Assembly: GCA_010909165.1 (NCBI GenBank)
Contig: MU008176.1
Location: forward strand, 798,856-862,855
DNA length: 64,000 bases
Direction: 5' to 3'
DNA from: Anthoceros angustus
Taxonomy: Eukaryota > Streptophyta > Anthocerotopsida > Anthocerotales > Anthocerotaceae
This document shows positions 1-10,887 of this stretch, one piece after another (within the stretch, counting starts at the first letter, position 1; every line of letters starts with the position of its first letter). Made by a program: the position numbers and the translations under genes. The notes under the pieces are model-generated. The model saw only the letters and a program-made list of their open reading frames with translations. It did not search any database and had not been told where the DNA came from.

Positions 1-571
1 CTGGAAAAAAAGCAGGCAGAATTAGACACAGTAATTTCTTCAAGTCCTGCTGTTCAATTGGGTCAGCAGGTTGCCAAGCACGAACAGACATTTCACAGCT
101 GACGTAAGAGGAGCTGTGGGGCCCAGGGTGGGATTGCCCGGTGGACATTGAAGTGAAAGATGCATGCCAAGTTTTTGACAGCTTTGCCACAAATGATGTG
201 GTGACATGAATTGCCCTGATTGCACAGCAAGGGCTTGGACATGAAGCGCGTGTTGTGTATGGACAAAGGGAGCAAGAGAGCCTGTTTTTGGCTCACCATG
301 TTGCTTTGGAAATTCTATACCTAGTTAAACATACTTAGGTCGGTGTTTTTGGACGAATCCAGGCTTATTACCAACAGTGCGCATACGCAGGGCGCGCGAT
401 GATAAGATAGTTCCTGATGTAAAACGCACTCCCCGTCTGTGTGTTCGTAGACTAATTTGTGTGCTGCCTGCAAGAACCTTCTCGCCTCCTCTGGATATAT
501 ACTCAGGCAAAATTTGTTGGTTCTCTATACACGAGAGTGCATTCCAAACCCCTGAAGTCGATGCAGACAAG
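1..571. other. 3' flank of LTV1, no gene seen
   Basis: Only short, unrelated open frames occur here and none resembles a known protein. The stretch directly follows the LTV1 stop codon on the minus strand, so its right part is probably the LTV1 3' untranslated region. No repeat or RNA gene was seen. Confidence 0.5.
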
Positions 572-2237
572 TCACAGATGGATTGCAGCCTGTAGCGCCT
601 GAGCGGCACCGTGCTGAATCCGCTTTGATTCAGCCTTGTACTGAAGTTTCAAGGCCTTCTTCGCAATCCTCGCGTCTCTCCTTTCCGCTTTGACGGCAGC
701 CTGCAAAATCAGTTTGGGTCTCGTAAGGCACACCATACAGCTTCCCCGTTGCAGCAACGGAAGTCACACAACACCCCCTCACCTTGTGGGCTTTCCGATC
801 TTGGGGAGAATCACGCCTCCTACTTCCATTATCGGCCTGCGAAGGAGTCTCGTCTGATGAAGGAGGTTCGTGTATTGCTGGCAACTTCGCTTTGTTTCTG
901 GGTTTCTCCACGCCCTTCCTCCCCACATAATCTAGTGGTAACTTCTGTTTGCCTCCCAACCTTATTGTCGGCCTGTTCTCTCCCTCACTGACAACCGTCT
1001 GCAACCTCTTCCGCCTAACCGGCCCATCATCTATCGTAGCAGGATGGTTATCCAGATTCGAAAACGTGGAAACGATCGTTTCGCAGTCCCACTTTTCCTC
1101 CGTATCAGACACCTCCTCCAACACCACTTCATGATCTGACTCTTCATCCTCGAAAAGAAACTTTTCTGGCACAAGCCGAGCCCCACCTCCGTTCAACCCA
1201 TACAATCCCTCCGCCTTGGCAGACACCCCGTCCTCCCCGTTCCTCCTAAAGCCAAGCCCAGCAGGTGTCTCGTACTGCCGGTCAGTCGTGAGCTCCGCCA
1301 GGGCTTCTTTCAGCACAGAGCTGTCCACCTCAAAGTCTGGAACGGCACCATCGTCATCTGAAGCATCATCTTCATACTCATCGAGAACCAGCTGCAGCAT
1401 CACATGCAAAAATCAGAGACGAAACCTAGAAAAAAAACCACCTCGCATGACAGGCAAACATTAGGGCACAGCAAGTGCCTCACTACCTTCTCAAACTGAA
1501 GATCCAGATCGCGGCTGGGCCTATCCTCATCCTCAGCATCCTCATCCCACACATCCTCCTCGTCTCCATCCGAGACCTCCGCTTCGTCAAAACCACTCGC
1601 GGAACCCCGGACTCCATCTCCACCCTCATTTGCAATCATGACAAAGTCATCCTCGATCTCGTCATCAGACCGCGCCTCAAAATCACTGTCATCGTCCAAA
1701 TCCTGGAACCGTCGGCCAGTCACCGCCTTGGCCACCCCACTCTCCACAGACGCGGCATAAACCTGCACAACCCGAAAGAATCAGCAGCAGCCAAACCAAA
1801 CCAACCCCCGAATCCTCAGAAAGCAGGGAAACATCACAACTTACCTTCACGTCCGGGCGGAGAGGGTTCAAGGTGAAACCGACGGCAGGTACGAAGGTGC
1901 CCTGTTCTGAGATGCTCCTGAGGTGCCGCAAATAGTTGTAGCCGTCATCAGGGAAGCCCGCGTCCACCAGCTCCTGCCTCTGCTCGGCCGAAAGCGGAGG
2001 TTCCTGTGAGCGAGAGCCTGCCCAGTAGCCAGCAAAGCTTCCATCACTGGAGTCTGCGTCGCCGGCGATTCGGGAACGCCTCTCGTCATCCTCAACCCCG
2101 AAGCCGGGGACGCAGGCAGGACCATCGTCGGTACGCACGAACACACGATTCACTTCATCGCCATCCTGCCCGCTCTTGAACACCAGCGTGTAAGTGGCAG
2201 CAGTCTTCTTGTCCACAAAGCGCTTTTTCCTACCCAT
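572..2237 (-). CDS. LTV1: LTV1-like 40S ribosome biogenesis factor
   Basis: Four exons are deduced from reading frame and GT/AG borders: 2237-1845, 1762-1487, 1391-783 and 700-572. All introns are phase 0 (82, 95 and 82 bp) and the product is 468 aa. The start is the ATG of MGRKKRFVDKK, the usual LTV1 N-terminus. Other family marks are DDGYNYLRHLRSI at about residues 97-109, long acidic stretches in exons 2 and 3, and a basic C-terminal helix (VKAERRDARIAKKALKLQYK) in the last exon. LTV1 is known from yeast and other eukaryotes as a non-ribosomal factor that binds pre-40S particles, helps assemble the small-subunit head and is released before the particle matures. The last intron is needed: read straight through, the frame loses the conserved basic tail. 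No frame break is seen, in contrast to the repeats further right. Identification is by remembered family motifs; exon borders are inferred, not from transcripts. Confidence 0.9.
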
Positions 2238-2309
2238 CGCGATTGCTGCAGCACCAAAGCTATAATAATGTCTATGCTCGAAGCTTGCACCTACCGATCA
2301 AAATTGTCA

Positions 2310-2360
2310 TGGATCACCCCAGATATATAGAGCTGATCCACTAGTTAACATAAACCAGTC
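2310..2360 (+). repeat. imperfect direct repeat, copy 1 (partner 2802..2855)
   Basis: About 50 bases around the core AGAGCTGATC recur at 2802..2855 with roughly 80 percent match by eye. Both copies begin with GATCACC and share a TAGTTAA(C/T)ATAAA segment. This looks like a dispersed or old tandem repeat fragment; the family is not recognised. Confidence 0.55.
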
Positions 2361-2801
2361 ACCCCATCGTACAGAGCTAATTCAATAGTTAATTCGGGTT
2401 GTTCCGATCGCCCCAGTGTGGATGGGACTTCTCACTTCTGCATATTTATAAAGTCTCCCTTCCCTATTCCACTATGACCTCTCTCCCTACATATTGATGA
2501 AGCTTCCATATTTATTATATTTTGTTAAAAATTAAAAAGTATTTATATTCAATAAATACTTATAAAACTCAAGGTTCTCAAAGCTCTCTAACTAACTAAT
2601 TTACTTAGCTTGTTTGATTTAACTTGTCTTGCTCCTCACATACTAGGTACTACATAGACTAACTTATCTAGTCCTAGTTTCTAACCTATGCTCTTTTAGA
2701 CCTTTGTTTGACCATAGTTCATATGACCTTCGGTCTTCTACCCCATGACATTCTAATAATGATGTGTTGTTAAACTCTTGGGTTTCTTACACTTTTACCC
2801 A

Positions 2802-2855
2802 TTGATCACCTCAGTATTTATAGAGCTGATCTATTAGTTAATATAAATCAATACC
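2802..2855 (+). repeat. imperfect direct repeat, copy 2 (partner 2310..2360)
   Basis: Second copy of the 50-base repeat described at 2310..2360, about 490 bases downstream in the same orientation. Confidence 0.55.
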
Positions 2856-3239
2856 TAGCTAGTTTATTTCATTATTGCTCAATCACAGCTCTCTCTTTTC
2901 CAAACAATATATAGGTTATAAATTCAGTCACATAGTAGTACCTGTTTACTAAGCAATTTTCTCTAGGTACCCACTACCTATCTATGAATATCGTCAAGTG
3001 CCAAATCTCATAATCTTACATGTAAAGTTGTCCTCACACATTTACGTAAATTAATATTTTTGTGAAAAAACTTAAATAATTCATTAAGGTGGTCGGACAA
3101 AATAAGCTTACGTAGCGCGTAGAGCGTAGAGCGAAAAAATAAAAAAAAATGAAAATGCTGATATAAAAACTAAAAAGCAAAACAAGAAATCTCACCAAAT
3201 TTTCACTACTTCGATTGACTCTACTAAAGAGGGGGAAAG

Positions 3240-3570
3240 AAGACTTTATTATAAAAAAGAGATGGGAAAAACCCATCCACCCCAAAAACAAAAGGGGAAA
3301 AATCCAACGAAGGGCACCATGCCAGGGGGACTAGCCCCCATGATCACGCATTTCAAAACTACCAACCGCCCGGAGAACTTCGTGGTCAGGAATGTGAAAA
3401 GGCCTACTTACCACCGGTGTCGAAGAAGCTGCATCTCCCGCGCTCGCTGTCGTTCTATATACTGCGTTAGGCAACGCCCTCTACAGAGCGATGGAAACCC
3501 TTTGCCGGAAGAAAGCAACAATACAAGAAAGGGGGAGGCCAACCCCATTCCTGCGGCTATGATAAGCCTA
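3240..3570 (-). mobile_element. possible LINE 3' end
   Basis: Read on the minus strand, this island of higher GC runs into a tail with an AATAAA-like signal (TTTTTTATAATAAAGTC) followed by AT-rich DNA, the layout of a plant LINE 3' end. A 103-aa frame exists on the plus strand but resembles no known protein. No reverse transcriptase motif is visible and no target-site duplication was found, so the class is uncertain. Confidence 0.3.
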
Positions 3571-4161
3571 TGACTTTACTACAATAGTCTTCAATTTCAT
3601 GCACTATGTGACATAATGTAATTGGCATATTTAGATTATACTAATTAGGAAAAATATGTCAGGAATATCTCATGGGCAGTATATACGGTCATCTTGAACC
3701 AGTATCTACTTAATGTTTATTATAAAGGGGTCCCTCTTACTCCAACGAGAATTGATAGTTATATTTGGGACAATTTAACAGAAGAACGCAAAAAACTTCG
3801 AAAAATAAGGACTGAAATACTTCTAGAAATGAGAAGTGTAAGTCCAGCTCATATACCAATTTAATGCAGTCAACTAAGGATAGATGATATCAAGACAAAG
3901 CAAATATCATAATTCCACCCCTTATGCCAATTTATTGTAGTCCAATATGTCAGGAGTTAGAAAGTCCTTTCACACTTGCATAGAAACTCTATGGAGAGGA
4001 CGTGCGCCAACATCACATGAGCGGGAGCAGTTCTCTACACTATGGAAACAAAACGCAGAGGAAAGAAAGGCTAATACTATAATTCCAGCTCTTACACCAA
4101 ATCATTTTAGACTACTTTGGATGGATGACTGTCAAAAGCTAGATAGCCCATCTACACTTGC

Positions 4162-4485
4162 ATGAAAACTGTTTGGCAAAGAGATATGCCTACATCAAAT
4201 GAGCAGCAATGTTCTTCTACACCATGGAAACAAAACTCAAAGGCTATGACAATATTGTTAGAAGACGAAATTTACTATAGTCCACTAAGGATGGATGATA
4301 GTCAAAAGCTAGAAGACGAGATCTATTATAGTCCACTGAGGATGGATGATCGTCAAGAGCTGAAAGACAAGATCTATTTTAGTCTACTAAGAATGGATGA
4401 CCATCAAGAGCTAGAAGACGAGATCTATCATAGTCCACTAAGGATGAGTGATAGTCAAGAGCTAGGACATTTTTCTACACCATAG
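4162..4485 (+). CDS. hypothetical 17-residue repeat protein
   Basis: A 107-aa open frame whose second half is four near-identical 17-residue units of the type EDEIYYSPLRMDDSQKL. The reading frame is kept through all four copies even though individual bases vary, and several changes are conservative (E/K, S/R, K/E), which hints at past coding. A related frame at 3947-4165 carries a degenerate unit (FRLLWMDDCQKL). No known domain is recognised and no promoter or intron can be assigned. It could be a relic of a repeat-containing gene or of a transposon ORF, or a chance frame over a 51-bp minisatellite. Confidence 0.3.
   Translation: MKTVWQRDMPTSNEQQCSSTPWKQNSKAMTILLEDEIYYSPLRMDDSQKLEDEIYYSPLRMDDRQELKDKIYFSLLRMDDHQELEDEIYHSPLRMSDSQELGHFSTP
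4261..4464 (+). repeat. 51-bp tandem repeat, four copies
   Basis: Units start at 4261, 4312, 4363 and 4414, each exactly 51 bases and each opening with GAAGACGA or AAAGACAA. The unit length is a multiple of three and keeps one open frame. More decayed relatives lie on both sides. Confidence 0.9.
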
Positions 4486-4699
4486 AACCAATATGAAGAA
4501 GAAGAAAATTGTTATCGTCCACTATGGATGGATGCCCATCAAGAACTCCAGTATTCTTATGAAATTTCAATTGAAGATAAAAAGAATTAGGGTCTTCCAT
4601 TATTTTTATGGGAAACGATAATGTTGTGTGGAATGAAGAAATTATTTTAGTCTTTAAAGATGGATGATCATGGAGCGAATGTTCTTCTAATACTTCAAT

Positions 4700-5767
4700 T
4701 AAAAATAAATAAATTAGTGTATTCCATTATCACATTAAAAATCTAAGTATTACATGAGTAAGCAAAGAAAAAATCCACTAGGGCTATTATATTCAACCTA
4801 AACACACCAAAGACCTGGCCTTCCACTCAACCACATCTTTGCCATCACCACAGCCATACCTCCATTTCTCTGAAAGAGAATCTTGCATAGAGACCACACA
4901 TCATGAGTATCTAAATTATATTCTATTATCTAAATTATCTTAGTGTGCATTTTAGCACAAGACAAGTCTTACCATGAAGAATCTTTTTCTCCTAATTTCC
5001 AACCTATTCCTAGAGTAAGTGCATACTTGCTGCCCTCCGGGACATGCTGGTTCCCCCCCTGTTGTGTGAGCCTTATAGTGTGTATCAATTATCTATGTGT
5101 CTATCTATCCCTAATTCTTTGCTCATATTCATGTGTTTTGGATTAGGCTTAGCCTCATCTTCCGTTAACGTAAACTTTGGCTAGGTTAGTGATTTAAATT
5201 AACCTTATTGTATATTAATAAAAATGAGTAAATATGGGATTTAGAATTTATCTAAATATGAAATTTAGAATTAAAATTTATTATCATGGCTTGAGGAGTC
5301 ATTGACAAGCCAATGTCTAATTTTATTAGAATCAGCTTGACAAATTCATAGGCTTTATGAAAGGTGGCTAATCTTGTTAGGAGAGTGATTAAGATGTAAG
5401 ATTGATGCTAATAGTGAAAGGTGCGCATGAAAGACATAGCTCTGTGCACTAGGACCAGACAGTTGGCATACAAGCCTAAAGTTTTGGAAGAAGAAAAGTT
5501 CACCGATGAGCTGTTACTTGGGAGCGTAACATTAAGGACGATTCACATAGAGCTTAAGGGCTAATGTGGATGTTTTGAAACAGTTGAGAACTTGCAATAC
5601 CGGTGCGTTGCATGCGTAGCTAAGCATTCTTTTGATAGTTCGCGGGTGTGAAGCTTGGAGTGTGCAGATCTTGCAGCTCATAGACCTTCTACTTTTGTAA
5701 ATTAAACATGTAACTGAAGCGTGAACCAAGCAATTGAATCATTTGAATTATGTTGCAGTCCTTTGTG
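4700..5767. other. AT-rich intergenic DNA, nothing identified
   Basis: No coding sequence, RNA gene or recognisable element was seen. A 67-aa frame at 4943-5146 has no family resemblance and is probably chance. Confidence 0.5.
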
Positions 5768-5911
5768 TTTGTGTGATGTTTGTATCAAAACAAGTCATGG
5801 GATGTTTTTAAAACAGTAGCTAGATCAATAAAAGACATCTTTGTGTGATGTTTGTATCAAAACAAGTCATGGGATGTTTTTAAAACGTAGCTAGATCAAT
5901 AAAAGACATCT
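5768..5911 (+). repeat. 72-bp tandem duplication
   Basis: Two adjacent copies, 5768-5839 and 5840-5911, opening with TTTGTGTGATGTTTGTATC. They differ by a single missing A in the second copy (AAAACAGTAGC against AAAACGTAGC), so the duplication is young. Confidence 0.95.
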
Positions 5912-6121
5912 TTGAGAAGTGACGCAAGAAAACATAATATTTTCCACTCATATTGAGGGAGAGGGCCAAGAAAGTTTGGTTCCTTCGTCGATCTTGTATG
6001 TTGTGAGCCACCATTAAGAGTGGATGATGAGGGTAGCCTAGTTGTGTACTATAGGGAGGAAACACACAAGGGAAAGCATTAATTGTGCACTTATAAGAAT
6101 ATACGTCTATAATCAATAAGG

Positions 6122-6129
6122 CTGGCCAC
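6122..6129 (+). repeat. 8-bp target-site duplication, left
   Basis: CTGGCCAC immediately before the MITE; the same 8 bases follow it at 6541-6548. An 8-bp duplication is the signature of hAT transposition. Confidence 0.85.
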
Positions 6130-6540
6130 TAGGGTGTCATTTTGACCCCGTCCCAAGCTCGGTCCCGGTCCCGGCATGTGTTAAAAAAAACATGGGACCG
6201 GAGGTTCTTCAGGAGTCCGGTCCCCACCCTCGGTCCCCTATTACCCTCGGGGACCAAGGTTCATAAAGGTCCGGTTTAAAATTAGTAAATTACTTAATTT
6301 TATATCCAAGGATTTATATTTATTATGGATGGACCCATCTTATCATGGACGCATTTGCGGCTGTGCTGCAGCTGATCTGCGGACTCCGCAATCTGCAATC
6401 TTTTATATTATTATTTATAAATTATTATTTAATATTTATTATATTTAGTGACAAGGGTAAAGGCATCCCCGGTCCGGGACCGAAGCGTATGTTAGGCGGT
6501 CCCGGGGACTGAGCTAGTACTCGGTCAAAATGACACCCTG
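6130..6540. mobile_element. hAT-type MITE, 411 bp
   Basis: The element has terminal inverted repeats TAGGGTGTCATTTTGACC (left) and CAGGGTGTCATTTTGACC (right, read inward), matching at 17 of 18 bases. It is flanked by perfect 8-bp duplications CTGGCCAC. The sub-terminal parts are rich in GGTCCCGG-type motifs that recur in both orientations and could fold the element into a long hairpin. There is no transposase frame, so it is non-autonomous and would depend on a hAT transposase elsewhere. Termini of the C/TAGGG type with 8-bp duplications place it in the hAT superfamily. Confidence 0.88.
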
Positions 6541-6548
6541 CTGGCCAC
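6541..6548 (+). repeat. 8-bp target-site duplication, right
   Basis: CTGGCCAC, identical to 6122-6129, directly after the MITE terminus. Confidence 0.85.
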
Positions 6549-7335
6549 CCCACTAGAAATATAAATATAAATAAGATCGATATATATAAAGCTTTGTGGA
6601 ATCGAATATACTAAAAAACGAGAATCTTTAAAGCCCAACATTAAAAATTGTAATACTACATGTAGGTCTTTATTGCTCACTTTATTGAAGTATGGCTTGC
6701 AAATCGTAATAGGTACTACTTATGTAGGTCTTCACCACTCACTGTTTAAGTATGTCTTGCGAATCCGTGCTTTTCCCACACAGGCGAAGCAGAAGAAACT
6801 GTTTGAAGTCCACAGGCAGGATCAATTTGAACAGTGAAAACTGGGCACAAAGCTTTTGCTCGTCTGTAGGAAAGACTCGTTTCCCACACCCAATGCAGGA
6901 GTTCGAAGGGGACGGCAGCACAGCAGTCGATGGCATGAATTGAGGGGGGCATGCAACAACAGATCAGATGCACATCGGTCGGAAAATACATGGGGCTGTC
7001 AAACAACTGCGGGAATTGAAAGCCTCAATAGCCTCTCCTGCAGAGCTAGGAAAGTGAAGTTCAAACTGTCAAAATAGACCTTCTTGAGATGGATTAGGAA
7101 AACCAACTGGACACAACTTTCATCACTAACTGGCCAAGGGGTTCGACGTATCAAGTCACTATCTGCTCCCAACTAGGCTGTAAACAATTCAAAAGGAAAA
7201 AAACGAAGTCAACATACACCAGGGTAGAACCTCCTTTTGAGTTGTTCTCGCCAACACAAGCGTGATTGGGAACAGCGGTCACCGCCATCTTGATGGCAGA
7301 AAATAACTGAAGGGTACCTTGACTCAGAAACTGCT
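6549..7335. other. 3' flank of the receptor kinase
   Basis: The right part should be the kinase 3' untranslated region on the minus strand. Open frames at about 6739-7077 on both strands overlap each other and match nothing known, so they are not called. AT-rich DNA lies to the left next to the MITE. Confidence 0.45.
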
Positions 7336-9816
7336 TCAAATGATGGCATGGACAGCAGCATTTTTCTTAGCATCTGGTCCTGAGTCCCCAGTTCTTAAAG
7401 CACCACCGAATTCTACCGGAACTAGTGGAACCAGAGAATGCACGACGTCCGCAATGAGAGGCCTGTAGCTGGGCTCGGTCTGGACACACAAGGCAGCAAC
7501 CGCTGCAACCTGCATTGGGAGCACAGAGATGAGGAAAAAGGACTGGGCAAAGATGAAAGGAAAATGGTACCCTCTCTCAAGGCATCGGACTCACTTGATA
7601 GAGATGCTTGATGTTCATTGAGTCACGTAAGACGGGATCCAGAAGGAGTGGCAATTTCGATCGGATGGTTAGTTGAGGGCTTGCCTGCAAAACCGAGTGC
7701 GAAAAGAAAATTTAAGCTAAGGATCACTGGGAATCTGAAAATGAGATGCGTCAACTGGCCGGAGGCTCACCCAGGTGACAAGAGATTGGCAACCAATAGG
7801 CTTCGAAGTGTCCACCGGCATCCTTCCTGTTAGGAGTTCCAGGAGAACCACGCCGAAGCCATACACATCACTCTTTTCCGTTAAAGCCCCTGCAAAGGAG
7901 GACTGGTATGAGATGAAACGCTCATGATTCGAAACGTAGAAGTGGAATAAAGCTGTTGAAACTTGCCAGTGAGGAAGTATTCAGGAGCCACGTAACCAAA
8001 CGTGCCCCTGAGTTGAAGGGAAGTGTCCTTCTTGAGACCAGACGGCATTGGCAGGGCAAGCCCGAAATCTGAGACCTGTAAGGACGAGGATGGATGATGT
8101 CAGTCGTTTCAGTTGGAAGTAGTGCGAAACAGAGGCGAAAAGAAAGGGTAGACGACCTTGGCGTTGAAGTTTGCATCTAAAAGGATGTTGGATGACTTGA
8201 AGTCTCTGTGAATGACTGGTGGGTCACAGTGCTCGTGAAGGTGCTCCAGTCCCCTGAAGACACAATGCCATGGTACATGAGCAGCAAATGGAACGGCAAG
8301 TTCCTGCAATAACAACAAGGGAACCGGCAAGATGTACCTTGCAGCATCAAGGGCGATCTTGATACGCATGTGCCAGCCTAGTGCTGAACCTTTTGTCGGA
8401 CCTGGACGAGAAGTCCGAAACTGGTGGGGTCAAGCCATTTCTCTAATCAAGACGAAGATGTAGTACCACCAACTAGACTCAGGCAAGGCAAGGCAAGGCA
8501 AGGCAAGTAAGTTACCGTGAAGCTGATCTTGTAAGGATCCGTTCTGCATGTACTCGTACACAAGCAGTCGATCATCCCCGTTGGTGCAGAAGCCCAAAAG
8601 AGACACAAGGTTTGGATGGCGAACTTTGCTCATAAGGTCAACCTCTGACTGCAGGGATGCACATGGAGCACAGATCCTGGTGAGTTATCGACACTGGCAA
8701 ATCCTGGTGGGCTGGCAACCCATAAATCTCATCTGAGAAGCAGCACCTGAAACTCTTTTTCTCCTTGACCACTATCCTCCCCCAGTTTCTTCACAGCTGC
8801 AAAACTTTTCTCGTCTAGTTGAGCCTTGAAGACGCTGCCAAACCCTCCTTCACCCAGAAGGTTTTCTACGCTGAAATCATTTGTTGCAACTTGCAGCAGC
8901 GAGTACTCAAGCTCAACAGCAGTGGAAACTGGGGCACCGGCCTTCCTAGCGATGGATGTGCCATTCAGACTCCTCAACCACGGCCCAAAGGACAGTGCTC
9001 TGTTAGCGTCTGCAGAGTGCACACGGCCGCGGGTGAGCATTCCATCAGAAGATGGTGAAAGTAAAGTCTGCAGGCACTGGCAAGTGAGAGCACTTACTTT
9101 CAGGCTCATCTACGTGCCCTTGGAAGCTGGGCTTTCTAGTCTGGTCAAGAGTGTCAGTCCTACGACACATCCATGCCAGCGCAGTAGCCACCATTATGAT
9201 GATGAAGAAGGAAGGGACCAGTACGATAATTACAATCACGCCTTTATTCAACGAAGCTCCCCCACCTGATCCAGCTGCGCAAGGAAAGGCGTGTGTCACA
9301 ACATTGCAAAAGAAAGCACAAAAATGTATGTCAAACAAACATTCCCTGCAATCTCCATCTGCTACCACAACCACTACCACTACCACGGCAGTGGCATCGC
9401 GAGTCCCTGGCTAGACCTGCAGCACCTGCGACTTGAGGAGGTGTTGGTGAAGCAGAAGCAGCAATTGCGTGTACAAGGTTTTGCCTCCTTCGAGACAGGT
9501 CTTGGTGGACAGCCTTCACGGATGCCAGCTGCAGCAGTCGACGCGACCACACTGGACGGTGAATGTACCCACTAACGGCTTCAGAGCCAGGGGTTGCACC
9601 TACTTGCGGGACGTCGGCGCAGTGAGTCCAAACTTTCAGCACGCTGGACTCACTGTCACCTGACTGCACAGGCTTTGACACAGTCCCCCGCAACACCTGC
9701 CTCCCTCCCAAGTGCCTACCCAGACCTCCACAAGGCTCGGCTGCAGCTGGAGGACTGGCAAGCAGCACAAGGACGAAAAGGAGCCATACTAAGCTGCGCG
9801 GTTGCCCGCATTCCAT
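7336..9816 (-). CDS. receptor-like serine/threonine protein kinase
   Basis: Ten coding exons are deduced: 9816-9417 (or 9426), 9274-9098, 9009-8747, 8648-8516, 8401-8338, 8253-8157, 8075-7967, 7889-7771, 7684-7595 and 7509-7336, giving about 541 aa. Phases agree throughout. A signal peptide ([16 protein letters not shown]) opens the protein. A short extracellular part without leucine-rich repeats follows, then a membrane span ([19 protein letters not shown], about residues 146-165) and the kinase domain: P-loop LGEGGFGSV (about 244-252), lysine in [20 protein letters not shown] catalytic loop, [16 protein letters not shown] and the C-terminal [19 protein letters not shown]. This C-terminus and the short ectodomain fit the plant family of Arabidopsis At1g80640/At2g25220. 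All catalytic residues are present, so an active kinase is expected. Intron 7 begins with GC instead of GT. The end of exon 1 is ambiguous because two phase-1 CAG|GT donors lie nine bases apart. Confidence 0.9.
8481..8505 (+). repeat. AGGCA microsatellite in kinase intron 4
   Basis: Five perfect copies of AGGCA lie inside the intron between 8402 and 8515, close to its donor end. This is a likely polymorphic marker with no coding effect. Confidence 0.95.
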
Positions 9817-10678
9817 CTCTCCCAGTCTCTCTACACTAAACCAATCTATGAGACGCCAGGCTCACACCATCGGCCGTGCCACGACCCCAACCGGAATCCC
9901 TCTCAAATGCCTGCCCGTCACTCCCAGCTCCGACGACACTTTCCCAGAGCGGTGAAGTCTGCCACAAGAATCGGAGCACACGCCCGTAAAAAATCCGCGC
10001 ACACTACACAACATCGCACAAGGGCGGGCAAACTCCCTCCAGAATTCAACTGCGCCGATCGCCATCCCCCGCGCTTCCCACTGTGCTCGACGGGGCGGGG
10101 GCAGTGCACTACCACACCACACTCCCGCAATTCCGCTAAACCCAACGCGCAACCGACGCGGGCAACCCGCAGGCGCAGAATTCCCACACAGCAGCCAAGC
10201 AATCCACGCAAGCACCCAAAACAAAAACGCGCCTTCCCAACAACCCAATCCACGACCCACCAGCAGAATCCTCTTCATCCGCTCCTCACGCACGCCCAGG
10301 CCGCCCCCGCGCAGGCAGACCTAGATGCAGCGCTGCCCGTCGAGCGCTCCATCCCGGGGCCCTTCCTCCTTCCCATTTCTCGCCCACAGCACCAAATTCT
10401 TCACACCGCAGCTCCCCGGACTCGGCCCGAGCCGCGCATCACCAGCAGCAGCTCCCCGCACCCCAGACTCGCCCAGATCCCTTCAGATCCCGCCCAGACT
10501 CGCCAGGCATTGCCAGCAGCACCGATCTCTCCAGCGCGGGAGCGCCGAGAGAAGCAGCTTCACGGAGCAGATTGCAGCTCTCGGGTGGCAGAGGTGAGAG
10601 ACGACCCCGGTCCGGCCCAGCCTGACCCCTGACCCGAGAGGCGGTTTAGGCGTCAACCGGGGGCGGTAATAATCTTTC

Positions 10679-10749
10679 TAGGTGGGATCATGACAGCGAA
10701 TCGCACTGATGTTGGACTCCTTTATGGCGGGCGTAAGAGATCCCACCTA
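10679..10749. repeat. 11-bp perfect inverted repeat with 49-base spacer
   Basis: TAGGTGGGATC at 10679-10689 is the exact reverse complement of GATCCCACCTA at 10739-10749. It may be the ends of a very small mobile element or a cis-regulatory inverted pair; no target-site duplication could be confirmed. Confidence 0.5.
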
Positions 10750-10842
10750 ACCGCTGCACAAAGCAACGGCTCCTGCTACCGCGATTTATGATTTGCGATG
10801 CCGTGTGGGTTTTAGCGAGCCCCAAAACAGAGCCTCCAGGCC

Positions 10843-10887
10843 GGGCCAGTGGCCAGTGGCCACTCCGGGCGTCCGGGCGTCCGGGCG
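10843..10887 (+). repeat. short GC-rich tandem repeats
   Basis: Two copies of GGCCAGT followed by three copies of TCCGGGCG (10864-10887). Confidence 0.85.

Larger units (their letters stand above)
2238..3239. other. AT-rich intergenic region upstream of LTV1
   Basis: The first few hundred bases should include the LTV1 promoter and 5' untranslated region, but no clear TATA box or motif could be assigned. The rest is AT-rich without a credible gene. It contains an imperfect direct repeat listed separately. Confidence 0.5.
3850..4680 (+). repeat. degenerate higher-order repeat region
   Basis: Two related blocks of about 180 bases start near 3969 and 4147. Both contain ACACTTGCAT, CAACATCA/TACATCAAATGAGC and CTATGGAAACAAAAC/CCATGGAAACAAAAC variants. 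Motifs like TCCACTAAGGATGGATGA recur from about 3870 to 4660 with varying decay. The best-preserved part is the 51-bp array at 4261..4464. Confidence 0.65.

Noticed and set aside
3262-3573. 103-codon frame as a protein-coding gene
   Set aside because: No family resemblance. The minus strand reads better as a LINE-like 3' end with AATAAA signal.
7618-9275. Plus-strand frames across the kinase gene
   Set aside because: They lie antisense to exons with clear kinase motifs and consistent splice phases.
9802-10632. 276-codon plus-strand open frame upstream of the kinase
   Set aside because: The region is C-rich and open in several frames on both strands, shows no domain, and coincides with the 5' flank of a well-supported minus-strand gene. 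Chance openness is more likely.
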